A stretch of DNA of 64,000 nucleotides from Hyphomicrobiaceae bacterium (lineage in GTDB: Bacteria; Pseudomonadota; Alphaproteobacteria; Rhizobiales; Hyphomicrobiaceae), in contig JACKJH010000002.1 in NCBI GenBank assembly GCA_020638055.1, positions 248,001 to 312,000 of the forward strand, read 5' to 3'. The notes under the pieces were generated by a model. It was not told where the DNA came from and ran no database searches. It saw only the letters and a program-made list of their open reading frames with translations. Numbering within the stretch: position 1 is the stretch's first letter; the number at the start of each line of letters is the position of its first letter. Below are positions 6,504 through 15,467 of the stretch, one piece after another. The position numbers were made by a program, and so were the translations under genes.

Positions 6504-8741
6504 ATGCTGCGTATTCTTATCAGGTTGCTGACGCCACTTTCCCTCGGCGTCCAATTCACAGCCATTGCTGCTTTCACAACGATGGCAGCATCCGCACCTG
6601 TTCCCGATGATATTGCCGGTGAAGTCCAGGCCCACGTCAACGGCAAGATCATCTCGTTCCCCTCACTCAAGACCGACGTTACCGCCGATATTCAAGGCGA
6701 TCTTGCTGCCGTTACGGTCGTGCAGACTTTCATAAATCCGACCAGCCAACCGCTCAACGCGACGTACCTCTTCCCACTCAACAAGGATGCCGCCGTGCAT
6801 GCCATGCAGATGCAGGTTGCGGATGAAATCATCGAGGCGCGCATAGCCAAATTCGCCGATGCCCGCAAGACGTTCGAAACCGCCAAGAACGAGGGTAAAG
6901 CTGCTGCACTGCTTGAGCAGAAGCGTCCCAACATGTTCACCCAGAACGTCGCCAACCTCATGCCAGGCGTACCAATCGTAGTTACGCTCAAATATGTGCA
7001 GACAGTCCCGCGTGTTGATGGTGCCTACGAACTTGTCGTGCCCCTTGTCGTCGGCCCACGCTATCACCCCATCCAACGGCCGAATGTGGTGGCACGAGCA
7101 GCCGGCATACCCATAGCGGACGACGCTGGCTCAACGCCGGCGGCGCCTGCGGCCAACGGCGTCTGGCGTTTTTCGCCCGCGCCCGCGTATCCACCGGTCA
7201 ACGGCCTTACGGCACCGCCGACGGCCGTCGATGAGGACCGCGTCTCGCTCAAAGTCAATTTGACGGCAGGCGTTGCGATCGAAGATGTCACGAGCACCAC
7301 GCATGCGATTAGAGCAACAGGGGATAGCAACAGCAAAACACGTAGCCTTACGCTTGCTGGCGGCCGGACCATAGACAACCGCGATTTCATCGTGCGCTAC
7401 ACGCTGGCTGGCACGGCTATTCAAGCCGGTCTGCTCGCTCACAAGGATGAAACCGGCGGCACGCTATCGCTGCTCATAGAGCCGCCCGCAGTATCTGACG
7501 CTGCCACGGTAACGCCGCGCGAAATGATTTTCATACTCGACACGTCCGGATCGATGAATGGCGAGCCAATCGAAGCGAGCAAATCGTTCATGGCGCAGGC
7601 TTTACGCATGCTCAGGTCCGATGACTATTTCCGCATCATCCGCTTCTCATCAAGCGCATCGGAGCTTTCCGCAGGGCCGATCCCGGCGACGCCGGCCAAT
7701 CTGCGTGCAGCAGTCTCTTTCGTCAATGACCTTCAAGCCAACGGAGGCACGGAAGTCCTCGCAGGCCTTCGCCTGGCGTTTAACAACCAGCCCCTGCCCG
7801 GCACGCACCGCATGCTTGTGTTTCTTTCAGACGGCTACGTCAGTAACGAAGCGGAAATTCTAAATCTGGTCGCAGCAGGAATTGGTAACGCCCACACTTA
7901 CGTCTTGGGTGTCGGCACAGGCGTCAACCGCTATCTACTCGCCGAAATGGCGCATCAGGGTCGCGGGTTCATGCGCATCATCGATCCCACGGAAAAAAGC
8001 GAGGAGGCTGCTGTCGCCTTTGCAAAACGGCTAGACGCCACACTGATGACGGACCTGACAATCGACTGGGGTGATCTTGCGGTTGCCGATGTGACGCCAG
8101 CCAAATTGCCGGACCTTTTTGCCGGCGACTCGCTTCGCGTCCAGGCGCGATACACGAAGGGCGGCGAGCATGTGATCAACATCAAGGGCAAGATACGCGG
8201 ACAGGAAGCAACGCTGCCCGTCAAGCTCTCGCTGCCGGATGAGGCAACAGGAGAAGATACGCGCGCCGTACCGCTCATTTGGGCGCGGACCAAGATTAAA
8301 GATTACATGCGTATCTTGATGACGCCCGAACCGCTAAGACATGGTACGCACTCCAATGCAGCGATTGAGGACGCGATTACCAAACTTGGCCTTACCTATC
8401 ACCTGGCAACGCAGTGGACATCATTCGTGGCGGTTGCAACGAAGGTGCTCAATCCAGCACCAGCAACAACCCAAGATACCGATATAAACCTGCCTAAGGT
8501 AAAAGGTGTTGGGGAAGGTGCCTATCCGCCTAACGGAAAACAGCAACCTAAACTGCCCCAGCCGCAGCATCGTCTGCCGCCACAGCAACGCGCCGCCAAT
8601 CCGTTTGTGCAGACGATTGCACAATCGCAACATACGTTCGGCGGATCATCAACACCGGAGCCTGAAACGCTCGGCGGGCTTGCCATCATCATATTGGGCC
8701 TGCTGACGGCGATACGTCGCCGGCGCGTTCAACTGGCCTAG
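6504..8741 (+). CDS. VIT/VWA-domain surface protein with PEP-CTERM sorting tail
   Basis: Predicted exported, exosortase-processed protein of 745 residues. A signal peptide (about 1-30) is followed by a VIT domain (about 35-160, resembling inter-alpha-trypsin inhibitor proteins). A variable linker leads to a von Willebrand A domain with the metal site DTSGS at 346-350 and the downstream ILDTSGSMNGEPI context. A Pro/Gln-rich spacer (about 655-710) precedes the sorting signal: PEP at 718-720, a hydrophobic helix, then RRRR near the C-terminus. AAAGGATGAG gives the ribosome site, overlapping the exosortase stop. Placement directly after the exosortase makes it the dedicated substrate. VIT-VWA proteins of the same layout are known as targets of a true sortase in marine proteobacteria (TIGR03788); here the tail is of exosortase type instead. 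Confidence 0.93.
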   Translation: MLRILIRLLTPLSLGVQFTAIAAFTTMAASAPVPDDIAGEVQAHVNGKIISFPSLKTDVTADIQGDLAAVTVVQTFINPTSQPLNATYLFPLNKDAAVHAMQMQVADEIIEARIAKFADARKTFETAKNEGKAAALLEQKRPNMFTQNVANLMPGVPIVVTLKYVQTVPRVDGAYELVVPLVVGPRYHPIQRPNVVARAAGIPIADDAGSTPAAPAANGVWRFSPAPAYPPVNGLTAPPTAVDEDRVSLKVNLTAGVAIEDVTSTTHAIRATGDSNSKTRSLTLAGGRTIDNRDFIVRYTLAGTAIQAGLLAHKDETGGTLSLLIEPPAVSDAATVTPREMIFILDTSGSMNGEPIEASKSFMAQALRMLRSDDYFRIIRFSSSASELSAGPIPATPANLRAAVSFVNDLQANGGTEVLAGLRLAFNNQPLPGTHRMLVFLSDGYVSNEAEILNLVAAGIGNAHTYVLGVGTGVNRYLLAEMAHQGRGFMRIIDPTEKSEEAAVAFAKRLDATLMTDLTIDWGDLAVADVTPAKLPDLFAGDSLRVQARYTKGGEHVINIKGKIRGQEATLPVKLSLPDEATGEDTRAVPLIWARTKIKDYMRILMTPEPLRHGTHSNAAIEDAITKLGLTYHLATQWTSFVAVATKVLNPAPATTQDTDINLPKVKGVGEGAYPPNGKQQPKLPQPQHRLPPQQRAANPFVQTIAQSQHTFGGSSTPEPETLGGLAIIILGLLTAIRRRRVQLA

Positions 8742-9173
8742 TGGCCGAAGCAAAACCAACCTGGACCAAAATCGAAATGTCTCTTCCTTCGCCAAGTGGT
8801 CATGGGCTGCAAAGCCCATGACCAGGCATTGACGATGGCGATGGCATGGCGAAAAATGCCAAAATTGGTGCGCTCTTTACGGTGTCGTTTTGGGCAACGC
8901 GCCTTTGATGAAGCCATAAGCATTTTGTTTCTGACGAAATTAACGCCGTTTGCACGCACAAATTGCCCGTTTCTTGCGCAAGCCCACCTGCGAAAAGCTG
9001 CCTTGGATCCGTCTCTCAAGTGGGTGCGACGGTTCTGCGCACGATCAAATGCAGACAGTCACGAAGCGGCTAAGGTAGTCTAACTGCCACCTCTATTTTG
9101 CAGAGCCTGAAACGCTAAGGATTGGCGCATTTGCGCTGAGCCGCCTGCAGCAACAATCCGGATTGGTACGAAC
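8742..9173. other. intergenic region downstream of the exosortase locus
   Basis: About 430 bases with no supported gene. It contains a perfect hairpin at 8797-8824. Opposing 90-codon open frames cover part of it, but neither shows a domain, a good ribosome site or neighbour-like codon use. Confidence 0.5.
8797..8824. terminator. perfect 12-bp hairpin downstream of VIT/VWA gene
   Basis: TGGTCATGGGCT and AGCCCATGACCA flank a GCAA tetraloop, 55 bp after the stop of the exosortase substrate gene. No T-run follows, so it may be a 3' mRNA stabiliser, a factor-dependent terminator element or an operator instead of an intrinsic terminator. Confidence 0.5.
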
Positions 9174-10073
9174 ATGGACATGAGCCCCTCTGAAGCTGGC
9201 AAGCGGACGGCACCGCCTGTTTTCGAATTCGGCCGTTCTTTGATGGGCGGTTACGAAGTGCTTTTTTCTGATGTCTGGGGCGTACTGCATGACGGTGTCA
9301 CAGCCTACAACGAGGCCACAGACGCGCTGGAGCGTTTTAGGGCGAAGGGCGGCACTGTCATTCTGGTTTCGAATGCGCCGGTTCCAAGCATGCGTGTCGC
9401 TGAGATGCTGGCGGACAAGAAAGTGTCGCGCGGTGCGTGGGATGCAATTGTATCGTCTGGTGACATTGCGCTTTCGCACATTGATGCCTGCGGCTTTGAA
9501 CGGCTGCACTGGATTGGTCCAGTCGACCGTGACAAAGCCCTTTTCGACAAGATGCACTGGCCCTCTGAGCCCCTGGAAACCGCCGACGCTATTTTGTGCA
9601 GCGGTCTTGACGACGACATAAACGAGACTGCAGAGAGTTATCGGGCGCGCCTTGAAATTGCACTTGGCCGGAACCTGCCGTTCGTTTGCGCGAATCCCGA
9701 TCTCGTGGTTGACGTGGGAGGCAGGCACTACCCATGCGCCGGAGCGATTGCCGATCTTTACGAGGAAATGGGCGGCCCGGTGTTCTGGGCCGGCAAGCCG
9801 CACGCAATCGCTTATCGCGCGGCACATGAAACCGCAGAACGTATTCGCGGCAAGCACGTCGACACGCGCGAGATCCTGGTTATTGGCGATGCGGTGCGCA
9901 CCGACCTGGAAGGTGCCAAGAATTTCGGCGTGGATGCGCTGTTCATTGCCAGCGGCATTCATGCGCCAGACATTATGAATGGAAACGCAATCGACGAGAC
10001 CAGCCTGGCGAAGCTGTTTGCGGGTTGCGACCCTGAAAACCCTGTTGGAGCGATGTCACACCTGCGCTGGTGA
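9174..10073 (+). CDS. HAD superfamily class IIA hydrolase (TIGR01459, NagD-like)
   Basis: Cytoplasmic phosphatase of 299 residues. HAD motif I is DVWGVLHDG (about residues 34-42), with the first Asp the nucleophile. Motif II is the ILVSNAP stretch, motif III lies near WAGKPHAIAY, and motif IV is IGDAVRTDLEGAKNFG. The class IIA cap lies between motifs II and III. Relatives of this TIGR01459 group are widespread in alphaproteobacteria and their substrate is not established. Two in-frame ATGs (9174, 9180) are equally plausible starts. It stands alone on the plus strand and converges on the opg operon with a 22 bp gap. Confidence 0.9.
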   Translation: MDMSPSEAGKRTAPPVFEFGRSLMGGYEVLFSDVWGVLHDGVTAYNEATDALERFRAKGGTVILVSNAPVPSMRVAEMLADKKVSRGAWDAIVSSGDIALSHIDACGFERLHWIGPVDRDKALFDKMHWPSEPLETADAILCSGLDDDINETAESYRARLEIALGRNLPFVCANPDLVVDVGGRHYPCAGAIADLYEEMGGPVFWAGKPHAIAYRAAHETAERIRGKHVDTREILVIGDAVRTDLEGAKNFGVDALFIASGIHAPDIMNGNAIDETSLAKLFAGCDPENPVGAMSHLRW

Positions 10074-10095
10074 CTGACATCACCCGCCCTGGTGC

Positions 10096-11136
10096 TCAGG
10101 GGGCCTCTGGAGGCGGCTTTGATGGGTCGCGCCACCCGTGAGGCGGCGGTGTTGCAGCATCATTAAACGCGCCAAAAGTTATGTCGGGAGCTGAAGTGTT
10201 GTGACGCGATGGAACGGTGCGGCCGGTCCATATTCCTGTGGCGGCTTTCGCACCCTTGAAGTCCATGATTGCGCTTTCGCGCCACCCATTCTCACCTTTT
10301 TCCCGAACGGCAACTTCTGCAACGTCATTGTTGAAGCGCGTGACAAACATGGAACGTAATGCGGCAAATGGCTTGTCACTGACCGGTTTTTCAAACGTGA
10401 CCTGCAATTCATGATGTGAGCCGTCAAGAGCGCCGAGCGCAACGTGGGCACTGTTTCCATCTGCATATGTCAGCTTGAACGTTCGAGCGTTGGCGTCGAA
10501 TTCGATTTGCTCGATGTCAACCACGGGGCGTCCCTGGTCAAATGTTACTGGACCAATCAGGAATGACGACCCAAAGGCCGTCGGTGCTCGGCCGTCGGGC
10601 GCTTTGGGACGGATGCGCCAATACCCATCCTGCGGGTACAAAACCAGCACTTCCTCTCCGCCCATCGGCCGTATGACCCAGACCTGCAAAAGATGGATGC
10701 CATCGTAGGTCTTGTCACCAATAACGACGCGTGCGCCGGAACTGCGCCAGAAGCTTTCGTAGCGATGCGCCACGATCCACAGATCGATATCCTCATAGAT
10801 CGTTGTGCGTTCAGGCGGCTTTGCGGGTGCCGTTGCTTGCGCGGCAAACTCGCACGCGGTCCAGTCTGGTTCGTAGCTGTCTGTTCCCAGGCCGAGTGTT
10901 CCGATGAAAGCGGGATGGGCCGCTTCAATGCGCCATCGCACGACGTCAGGCGACGACAAGGTCAGCGTGACATTGTCCTTCTCCGCGCACGCGACCTGCT
11001 CGGATTTGTTCTCCACGCTTACACCAAGAGCGCTTTCAGGTGCGCCAAACGCGGTAGTGGCACAGGCGAATAGAAATGCTGCGGTCACCGCAATCAAACG
11101 ACCCGAACGTTTTCCGCGTTCACACAAGAACCGCAT
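10096..11136 (-). CDS. exported protein of unknown function, last gene of opgH operon
   Basis: No family recognised. The 346-residue protein has a signal peptide (GRLIAVTAAFLFACATTAFGA, about residues 10-30) and no further membrane helix. The rest is predicted soluble beta-rich sequence with several Trp/Tyr-rich stretches (DLWIVAHRYESFW, QDGYWRIRP) and a Pro-rich end. The ATG at 11136 is chosen because GGAG lies seven bases upstream; an ATG at 11160 lacks such a site. Its start overlaps the FkbM gene by 17 bp, so the three genes opgH, FkbM methyltransferase and this one are probably one transcript. A periplasmic role in glucan modification or binding is a context-based guess. Confidence 0.75.
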   Translation of the reverse strand: MRFLCERGKRSGRLIAVTAAFLFACATTAFGAPESALGVSVENKSEQVACAEKDNVTLTLSSPDVVRWRIEAAHPAFIGTLGLGTDSYEPDWTACEFAAQATAPAKPPERTTIYEDIDLWIVAHRYESFWRSSGARVVIGDKTYDGIHLLQVWVIRPMGGEEVLVLYPQDGYWRIRPKAPDGRAPTAFGSSFLIGPVTFDQGRPVVDIEQIEFDANARTFKLTYADGNSAHVALGALDGSHHELQVTFEKPVSDKPFAALRSMFVTRFNNDVAEVAVREKGENGWRESAIMDFKGAKAATGIWTGRTVPSRHNTSAPDITFGAFNDAATPPPHGWRDPSKPPPEAP

Positions 11137-11896
11137 AGACGTCTCCAGAATTTGCTTCATGAGGTAGGGCGGCAATGTGCGCCTGCATTGCAGCGGCTGG
11201 GACGGGAACAGCAAAGGTAAGCTCCTGACTTTCGCCCAATGCGATATTGAAAGCATAATCACCCAGTTTACTTAAGCGCTCCAGACACGCATAGGCAATG
11301 TCCCGCTGGATCGTAGTGAACTCAAACGAGAGCGCAGGGACGGCATGTGACAAGCCAGCCAGTACATCCGCCTCAAAACCTTCCACGTCGATCTTCACAA
11401 ATGCAGGACGACCATACTGCGCAATGAGTTCATCGAGCGTTGTAACCGATACGGTTATCTCGCGGTCCCAGATCTGGCCTTCCCAGCCCCCTGCCCCGTC
11501 GGCCGCCCGGATAAAATCCTTCGACGCGGTGGTGACGGTCGGGTTGTTGGAATTCATGTGCAGGGTTAATTGCCCAGTTTCACGCCCGCAGGCACTCTTC
11601 AAAAGAGTGACCGCACCATCGCAGCAATAAAGCGCATCGAGCACCGCCATGCAGTCAGGTTGCGGTTCAAGTGCAACGACGCGCGCGCCAAGCCGGCGGA
11701 AAGATGCGATGCGATCACCAACATGCGAGCCAACATCGAAGGCAAGCGCACTTTTTGTAAGGTATCGACCGTAGAGATTGTCCATCGCAATTTCGCGATC
11801 GAGATCCCCATAATAAATATCCAGCGAGCGCTTCAATGCAGAAAACCGCGGATCACCCTTCAAGCGATCGACTGTTGTACAATGGCCTGCAGACAT
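11120..11896 (-). CDS. FkbM-family methyltransferase
   Basis: SAM-dependent O-methyltransferase of 258 residues. Motif I reads AFDVGSHVGDRIASFRRLG near residues 51-69. VVALEPQPDC supplies the acidic ribose-binding residue, and FVKIDVEGFEADVLAGL is the hallmark FkbM block. FkbM enzymes methylate hydroxyls of sugars or polyketides. It lies 12 bp after opgH and overlaps the exported protein downstream, so modification of the osmoregulated glucan is a reasonable hypothesis. No membrane segment is present, so it would act in the cytoplasm, which for a glucan extruded during synthesis would restrict it to precursors. Confidence 0.9.
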   Translation of the reverse strand: MSAGHCTTVDRLKGDPRFSALKRSLDIYYGDLDREIAMDNLYGRYLTKSALAFDVGSHVGDRIASFRRLGARVVALEPQPDCMAVLDALYCCDGAVTLLKSACGRETGQLTLHMNSNNPTVTTASKDFIRAADGAGGWEGQIWDREITVSVTTLDELIAQYGRPAFVKIDVEGFEADVLAGLSHAVPALSFEFTTIQRDIAYACLERLSKLGDYAFNIALGESQELTFAVPVPAAAMQAHIAALPHEANSGDVYAVLV

Positions 11897-11908
11897 GAGC
11901 GGTCGTCC

Positions 11909-13711
11909 TCATCCGTTTGCCTGGACTGCGGTGATCTCTTGCGGTGGAGCAAAATCCTCCGGAATGCCGCACAAGCCGGTCTTTTTCATCCAGCGACCCA
12001 GCGCCGGTGATGCGGTAAGCATGGCAAACGGGATGGCAAGTATGTAACCCGCCGTCAACGGCAGGCTCCACAGCAGAACCGTCGGCGAAATCACATATAG
12101 AGCGCCGCACACAACCAGCCCGAACAACGTCTGCGGCCACAGGTTCTCAACCGCGGTCATAAACGAAATGCCAGCGGCATCCCGTTGCTGGCCGCCCCAT
12201 ATGACCGATTTACCAAACAGCAAGCCAATCATGAAGATGGTCGTGCGAATGGTGGAGACCGCGCCCTGCAGGAATGAGAACACGAGTTCGACAACCGCGC
12301 TGATGAAGAAACGTAGCGAACCGCCATAGGCCGCCATACCCTCTTTCGTCAGCATGGCATCAACCAGCCCTGCGATCTTGGGCATCAGGTACATGACGAA
12401 GAAGGTGATGTAGAGACCGGCTGCAAGGCCTGCTGGAAAGTCTGGTGCGGCCTGCGCCTCTAATGCGGCGAAAGGTAAAAGCGCGATCATCACCGTCCAT
12501 GCTGGAATGCCCACGAACATCAGGATGGCCCAAAGAAGCTGGAACCGACTCATGGGCAACAGGCCCGGGTGATCGAGCAATTTCACATACTGCATGTTGC
12601 CCTGGCACCAGCGCACGTCGCGTTTGGCAAAGTCGAGCATTGTGGGTGGGTTTTCCTCCCACGAGCCGCCCTCAACCGGGTGAACGCGCACTTCATAACC
12701 CGCCTTGCGCATCAACGTCGCCTCTACCTGATCGTGCGAGAGCACGTGCCCCCCCAGCGGCGGCTTACCCGGCAGCATTGGCAGGTCGCAGTCCTCGACG
12801 AACGGCTTTATCCGCACAAGTGCGTTGTGCCCCCAGAAAGGACCGCAGTCAGCCGTCCACCAGGACTGCCCCATGGTGTAGGAGCGCATGCCATGACGCA
12901 TGCCGAACTGGAAGATGCGCGCGAAAGCGGATGTCGAAGGCATGCCCACGACAAGCGATTGCAGGATGCCCAGTTTTGGATGCGCCTGCATCATGCGCAC
13001 CATCGCGACGATAACGTCACCCGCCATAAGGCTGTCGGCATCCAGCGGCAGCATCAATTCATAGTCCTGGCCCCAGCGTTCGCAGAAGTCGCGCACGTTG
13101 CCAGCCTTGAACCCGGTGTTGTGCGAGCGCCGCCGATAAATTATGCGTTTCTCATCACCCGTTTCCGCACGCCAGCGTTCAACTGCTGCTTCTTCTTCCG
13201 CCGCAGCCGCAGGATCGGTCGTGTCGCTCAGAATGAAATAGCTGAAAACATTGCCTTCGCCGGTCCTGTCGATGGAATTCTTGACCGTCGCCAGACGTTT
13301 CAGCGCGCGGGTTGAATCCTCATTGCGCAGGGTCAGCAGGATCGCGGTCTTGGTGGTGAGCGGCCCAGTCTGACTGCCAGCGCTGGCATAGGGTGCAACT
13401 TCGACCAACGGATTTTTTACACCGTGCAATAACCAAAGACCTATCAGCGCGTTCCAAAAACCGAGCACCGCCCAGGGTGTGCCCAACAAAAAGCAGACGA
13501 ACATGATGCCATCAACCAGCGTCCATCCGTTCCATGCGGCAAGTTTCCAGGCCAGAGCCGCAAGGCACAGGTAGGTGATGACGTTGAGCGCGACGACAAT
13601 TCTGCGCCGGCGGGCAAGCGTTGCGTTTGCCTGAAGGCCGGTCGGTGACGTAAAGCTCTGACCGCTGGTATTGGGATGCGGCATGGTCGCAATTTTAACC
13701 GTGTTGCTCAT
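11909..13711 (-). CDS. opgH: glucan biosynthesis glucosyltransferase OpgH (MdoH)
   Basis: Inner-membrane GT2 glucosyltransferase making the beta-glucan backbone of osmoregulated periplasmic glucans from UDP-glucose. It has 600 residues, short against the ~850 of E. coli OpgH but usual for alphaproteobacteria. Two N-terminal helices (about 35-95) precede the catalytic domain, with LPLDADSLM as the metal-binding acidic motif, LSHDQVEATLM as the catalytic-base region and RDVRWCQGNMQYV as the QxxRW-like motif. Four or more C-terminal helices follow. Its usual partner opgG is not in the window; instead the next genes are an FkbM methyltransferase and an exported unknown. It is divergent from the dehydrogenase at 13772 with a 60 bp gap. 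Confidence 0.95.
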   Translation of the reverse strand: MSNTVKIATMPHPNTSGQSFTSPTGLQANATLARRRRIVVALNVITYLCLAALAWKLAAWNGWTLVDGIMFVCFLLGTPWAVLGFWNALIGLWLLHGVKNPLVEVAPYASAGSQTGPLTTKTAILLTLRNEDSTRALKRLATVKNSIDRTGEGNVFSYFILSDTTDPAAAAEEEAAVERWRAETGDEKRIIYRRRSHNTGFKAGNVRDFCERWGQDYELMLPLDADSLMAGDVIVAMVRMMQAHPKLGILQSLVVGMPSTSAFARIFQFGMRHGMRSYTMGQSWWTADCGPFWGHNALVRIKPFVEDCDLPMLPGKPPLGGHVLSHDQVEATLMRKAGYEVRVHPVEGGSWEENPPTMLDFAKRDVRWCQGNMQYVKLLDHPGLLPMSRFQLLWAILMFVGIPAWTVMIALLPFAALEAQAAPDFPAGLAAGLYITFFVMYLMPKIAGLVDAMLTKEGMAAYGGSLRFFISAVVELVFSFLQGAVSTIRTTIFMIGLLFGKSVIWGGQQRDAAGISFMTAVENLWPQTLFGLVVCGALYVISPTVLLWSLPLTAGYILAIPFAMLTASPALGRWMKKTGLCGIPEDFAPPQEITAVQANG

Positions 13712-13771
13712 GGATAATCTTATCCTGAACCCAACCGGCGGATCTTATCCCCCCTTTCGGAGGAGTTCAGC

Positions 13772-14767
13772 ATGACGACGCGCCGATCCACCGGCAAAAT
13801 GCACGTCGCCCGCTCATTGTGGTACGCCAAACCCGGGATTGTGGAGCTCAGAACCGCGCCACTGCCATTCCCCGGGCCGAACGAGGCGCGCGTTCGTACT
13901 CTTTTTTCCGGCGTCAGTCGCGGGACGGAACGCCTCATCCTCAACGGCCGGGTGCCAACCAGCGAGTGGCGGCGCATGCAGGCACCTCTGCAGGAAGGCG
14001 CGTTCCCTTTTCCCGTGAAATACGGCTATTGCGCGACCGGGATTGTGGAGGACGGGCCGGAAGCGCTTTTGGGCCGCACCGTCTTTTGCCTGCACCCACA
14101 CCAGGATACGTTTGTCGCACCGGTTTCGATGCTGGTGCCCGTGCCTGACACTGTTCCGGCCAAACGGGCGACATTGGCGGCGAACATGGAAACCGCACTC
14201 AATGCTCATTGGGATGGAGGCAGTGGACCTGGCGACAAGATTATTGTCGTCGGCGCCGGTATTGTTGGGTTGCTGATCGCACGATTGGCCGTGCGCCTTC
14301 CAGGTTCTGACGTCACCGTTGTTGACGTGGACAATGGCCGCAAAAGGCTGGCTGAGGCGTTCGGTGCCCGTTTTGCCGAACCCGACAAAGCGCCAGGCGG
14401 TGCAGACATGGTATTTCACACAAGCGCGTCGGGCGCGGGACTGGCAACAGCGCTGTCGGCTGCTGGTGATGAAGCCTCGGTCGTCGAAGTTTCCTGGTAC
14501 GGCGACAAATCTGTATGCGCACCGCTCGGCGGAGCATTCCACGCAGGGCGCCTCAAGCTCATATCGACCCAGGTGGGAAAGGTTGCACCCTCACGCCGGG
14601 CGCGGTGGGATTTCCGCCGCCGCATGGAGGCCGCTCTAAGCCTGCTCGACGATCCGGTGCTTGACGAGCTGGTCGCGGAGGAAATTGCCGTTGAGGACGC
14701 GCCGAAGCTTTTGCCGGCGGCTCTTGCAAGCGATGCGGAGGGCCTTGCGCCGGTTATTCGATATTGA
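13772..14767 (+). CDS. zinc-type alcohol dehydrogenase-like oxidoreductase (MDR)
   Basis: Medium-chain dehydrogenase/reductase, 331 residues. It has an N-terminal GroES-like domain (FSGVSRGTERLIL, PVKYGYCATGIVEDGP) and a Rossmann domain with KIIVVGAGIVGLLIARLA near residues 151-168. The structural-zinc Cys cluster and the usual catalytic Cys/His of zinc ADHs are not evident in the N-terminal domain, so it may be a zinc-independent reductase. A strong ribosome site (GGAGGAG) precedes the ATG. In other alphaproteobacteria genes of this type are found near QueD-like, GT4, methyltransferase and RibD-like genes, as here 3-7 kb downstream (recalled association, not checked). Substrate unknown. Confidence 0.85.
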   Translation: MTTRRSTGKMHVARSLWYAKPGIVELRTAPLPFPGPNEARVRTLFSGVSRGTERLILNGRVPTSEWRRMQAPLQEGAFPFPVKYGYCATGIVEDGPEALLGRTVFCLHPHQDTFVAPVSMLVPVPDTVPAKRATLAANMETALNAHWDGGSGPGDKIIVVGAGIVGLLIARLAVRLPGSDVTVVDVDNGRKRLAEAFGARFAEPDKAPGGADMVFHTSASGAGLATALSAAGDEASVVEVSWYGDKSVCAPLGGAFHAGRLKLISTQVGKVAPSRRARWDFRRRMEAALSLLDDPVLDELVAEEIAVEDAPKLLPAALASDAEGLAPVIRY

Positions 14768-14948
14768 ATAGAAAAACCATTTCTACAGGTGGATCAACAC
14801 ACGTCACTGAAGCCGGCGGAGTGGTGTTGAATATTTGGCATCAGCCTTGGTCTGCTTCGCAACACTCTGTATTATTCCCATGTCATTTTCGCTCCCTAAT
14901 CAAAAAGCGAACCTGTTGGCAGTCGCTGACGGTTTCAAAGGAGTTGTT

Positions 14949-15380
14949 ATGAGCATGTATGGTTTTCTTGAAATGAAGGTTGGTCAGGCGATGACGCGCG
15001 CTGCGCGTACAGTGGCACCTGAATTGCCGCTGTATGAGCTTGAAAAGCTATTTGACGAGTTTGACTACAACGCATTTCCCGTGGTCAGCGATGGCCAGTT
15101 GGTAGGGTTCGTCACGAAGTTCGATTTCTTGAAGGCGTTCGCGTTCTCACCAACACAGATCGTGCCGCATTACGATGAGATCATGCAGACAAAGGTTGCC
15201 GACGTCATGACGCGCGCGGTCATTCACGTGGAGGCGGACGCGCCGCTGCCGCGTGCCCTGCAGTTGATGGTGGATCTGAAAGCCCGCAGTTTCCCAGTCC
15301 TTGACGCATCCGGTCAGCTTGTCGGCGTTATCGCGCGCGAAGATTTGATCCAGGCGCTCAAGGCAACGGCAACGCACTGA
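14949..15380 (+). CDS. CBS-pair domain protein
   Basis: Small regulatory protein of 143 residues consisting almost entirely of two CBS domains (about 8-65 and 80-140) with the repeated AMTRAARTVAPELPL / VMTRAVIHVEADAPL openings and FPVVSDGQLVGFVTKFD / FPVLDASGQLVGVIARED endings. CBS pairs bind adenosine nucleotides or other ligands and usually regulate a partner. AAAGGAG sits five bases before the ATG, fixing the start; an in-frame ATG 114 bp upstream is not supported. It converges on the L,D-transpeptidase gene and is not obviously in an operon. Confidence 0.9.
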   Translation: MSMYGFLEMKVGQAMTRAARTVAPELPLYELEKLFDEFDYNAFPVVSDGQLVGFVTKFDFLKAFAFSPTQIVPHYDEIMQTKVADVMTRAVIHVEADAPLPRALQLMVDLKARSFPVLDASGQLVGVIAREDLIQALKATATH

Positions 15381-15467
15381 ACAAAACTGAACTGAACAAA
15401 ACTTCGGTCGGCTTTTATCGTTTAGAGCACCTTCGCTTTCACGCCGTTGCGTGAAGAGCGATCGTCA

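Noticed and set aside
8738..9083. Opposed 93-95-codon open frames after the VIT/VWA gene
   Set aside because: Mutually overlapping, no domain, include the hairpin; neither can be supported.
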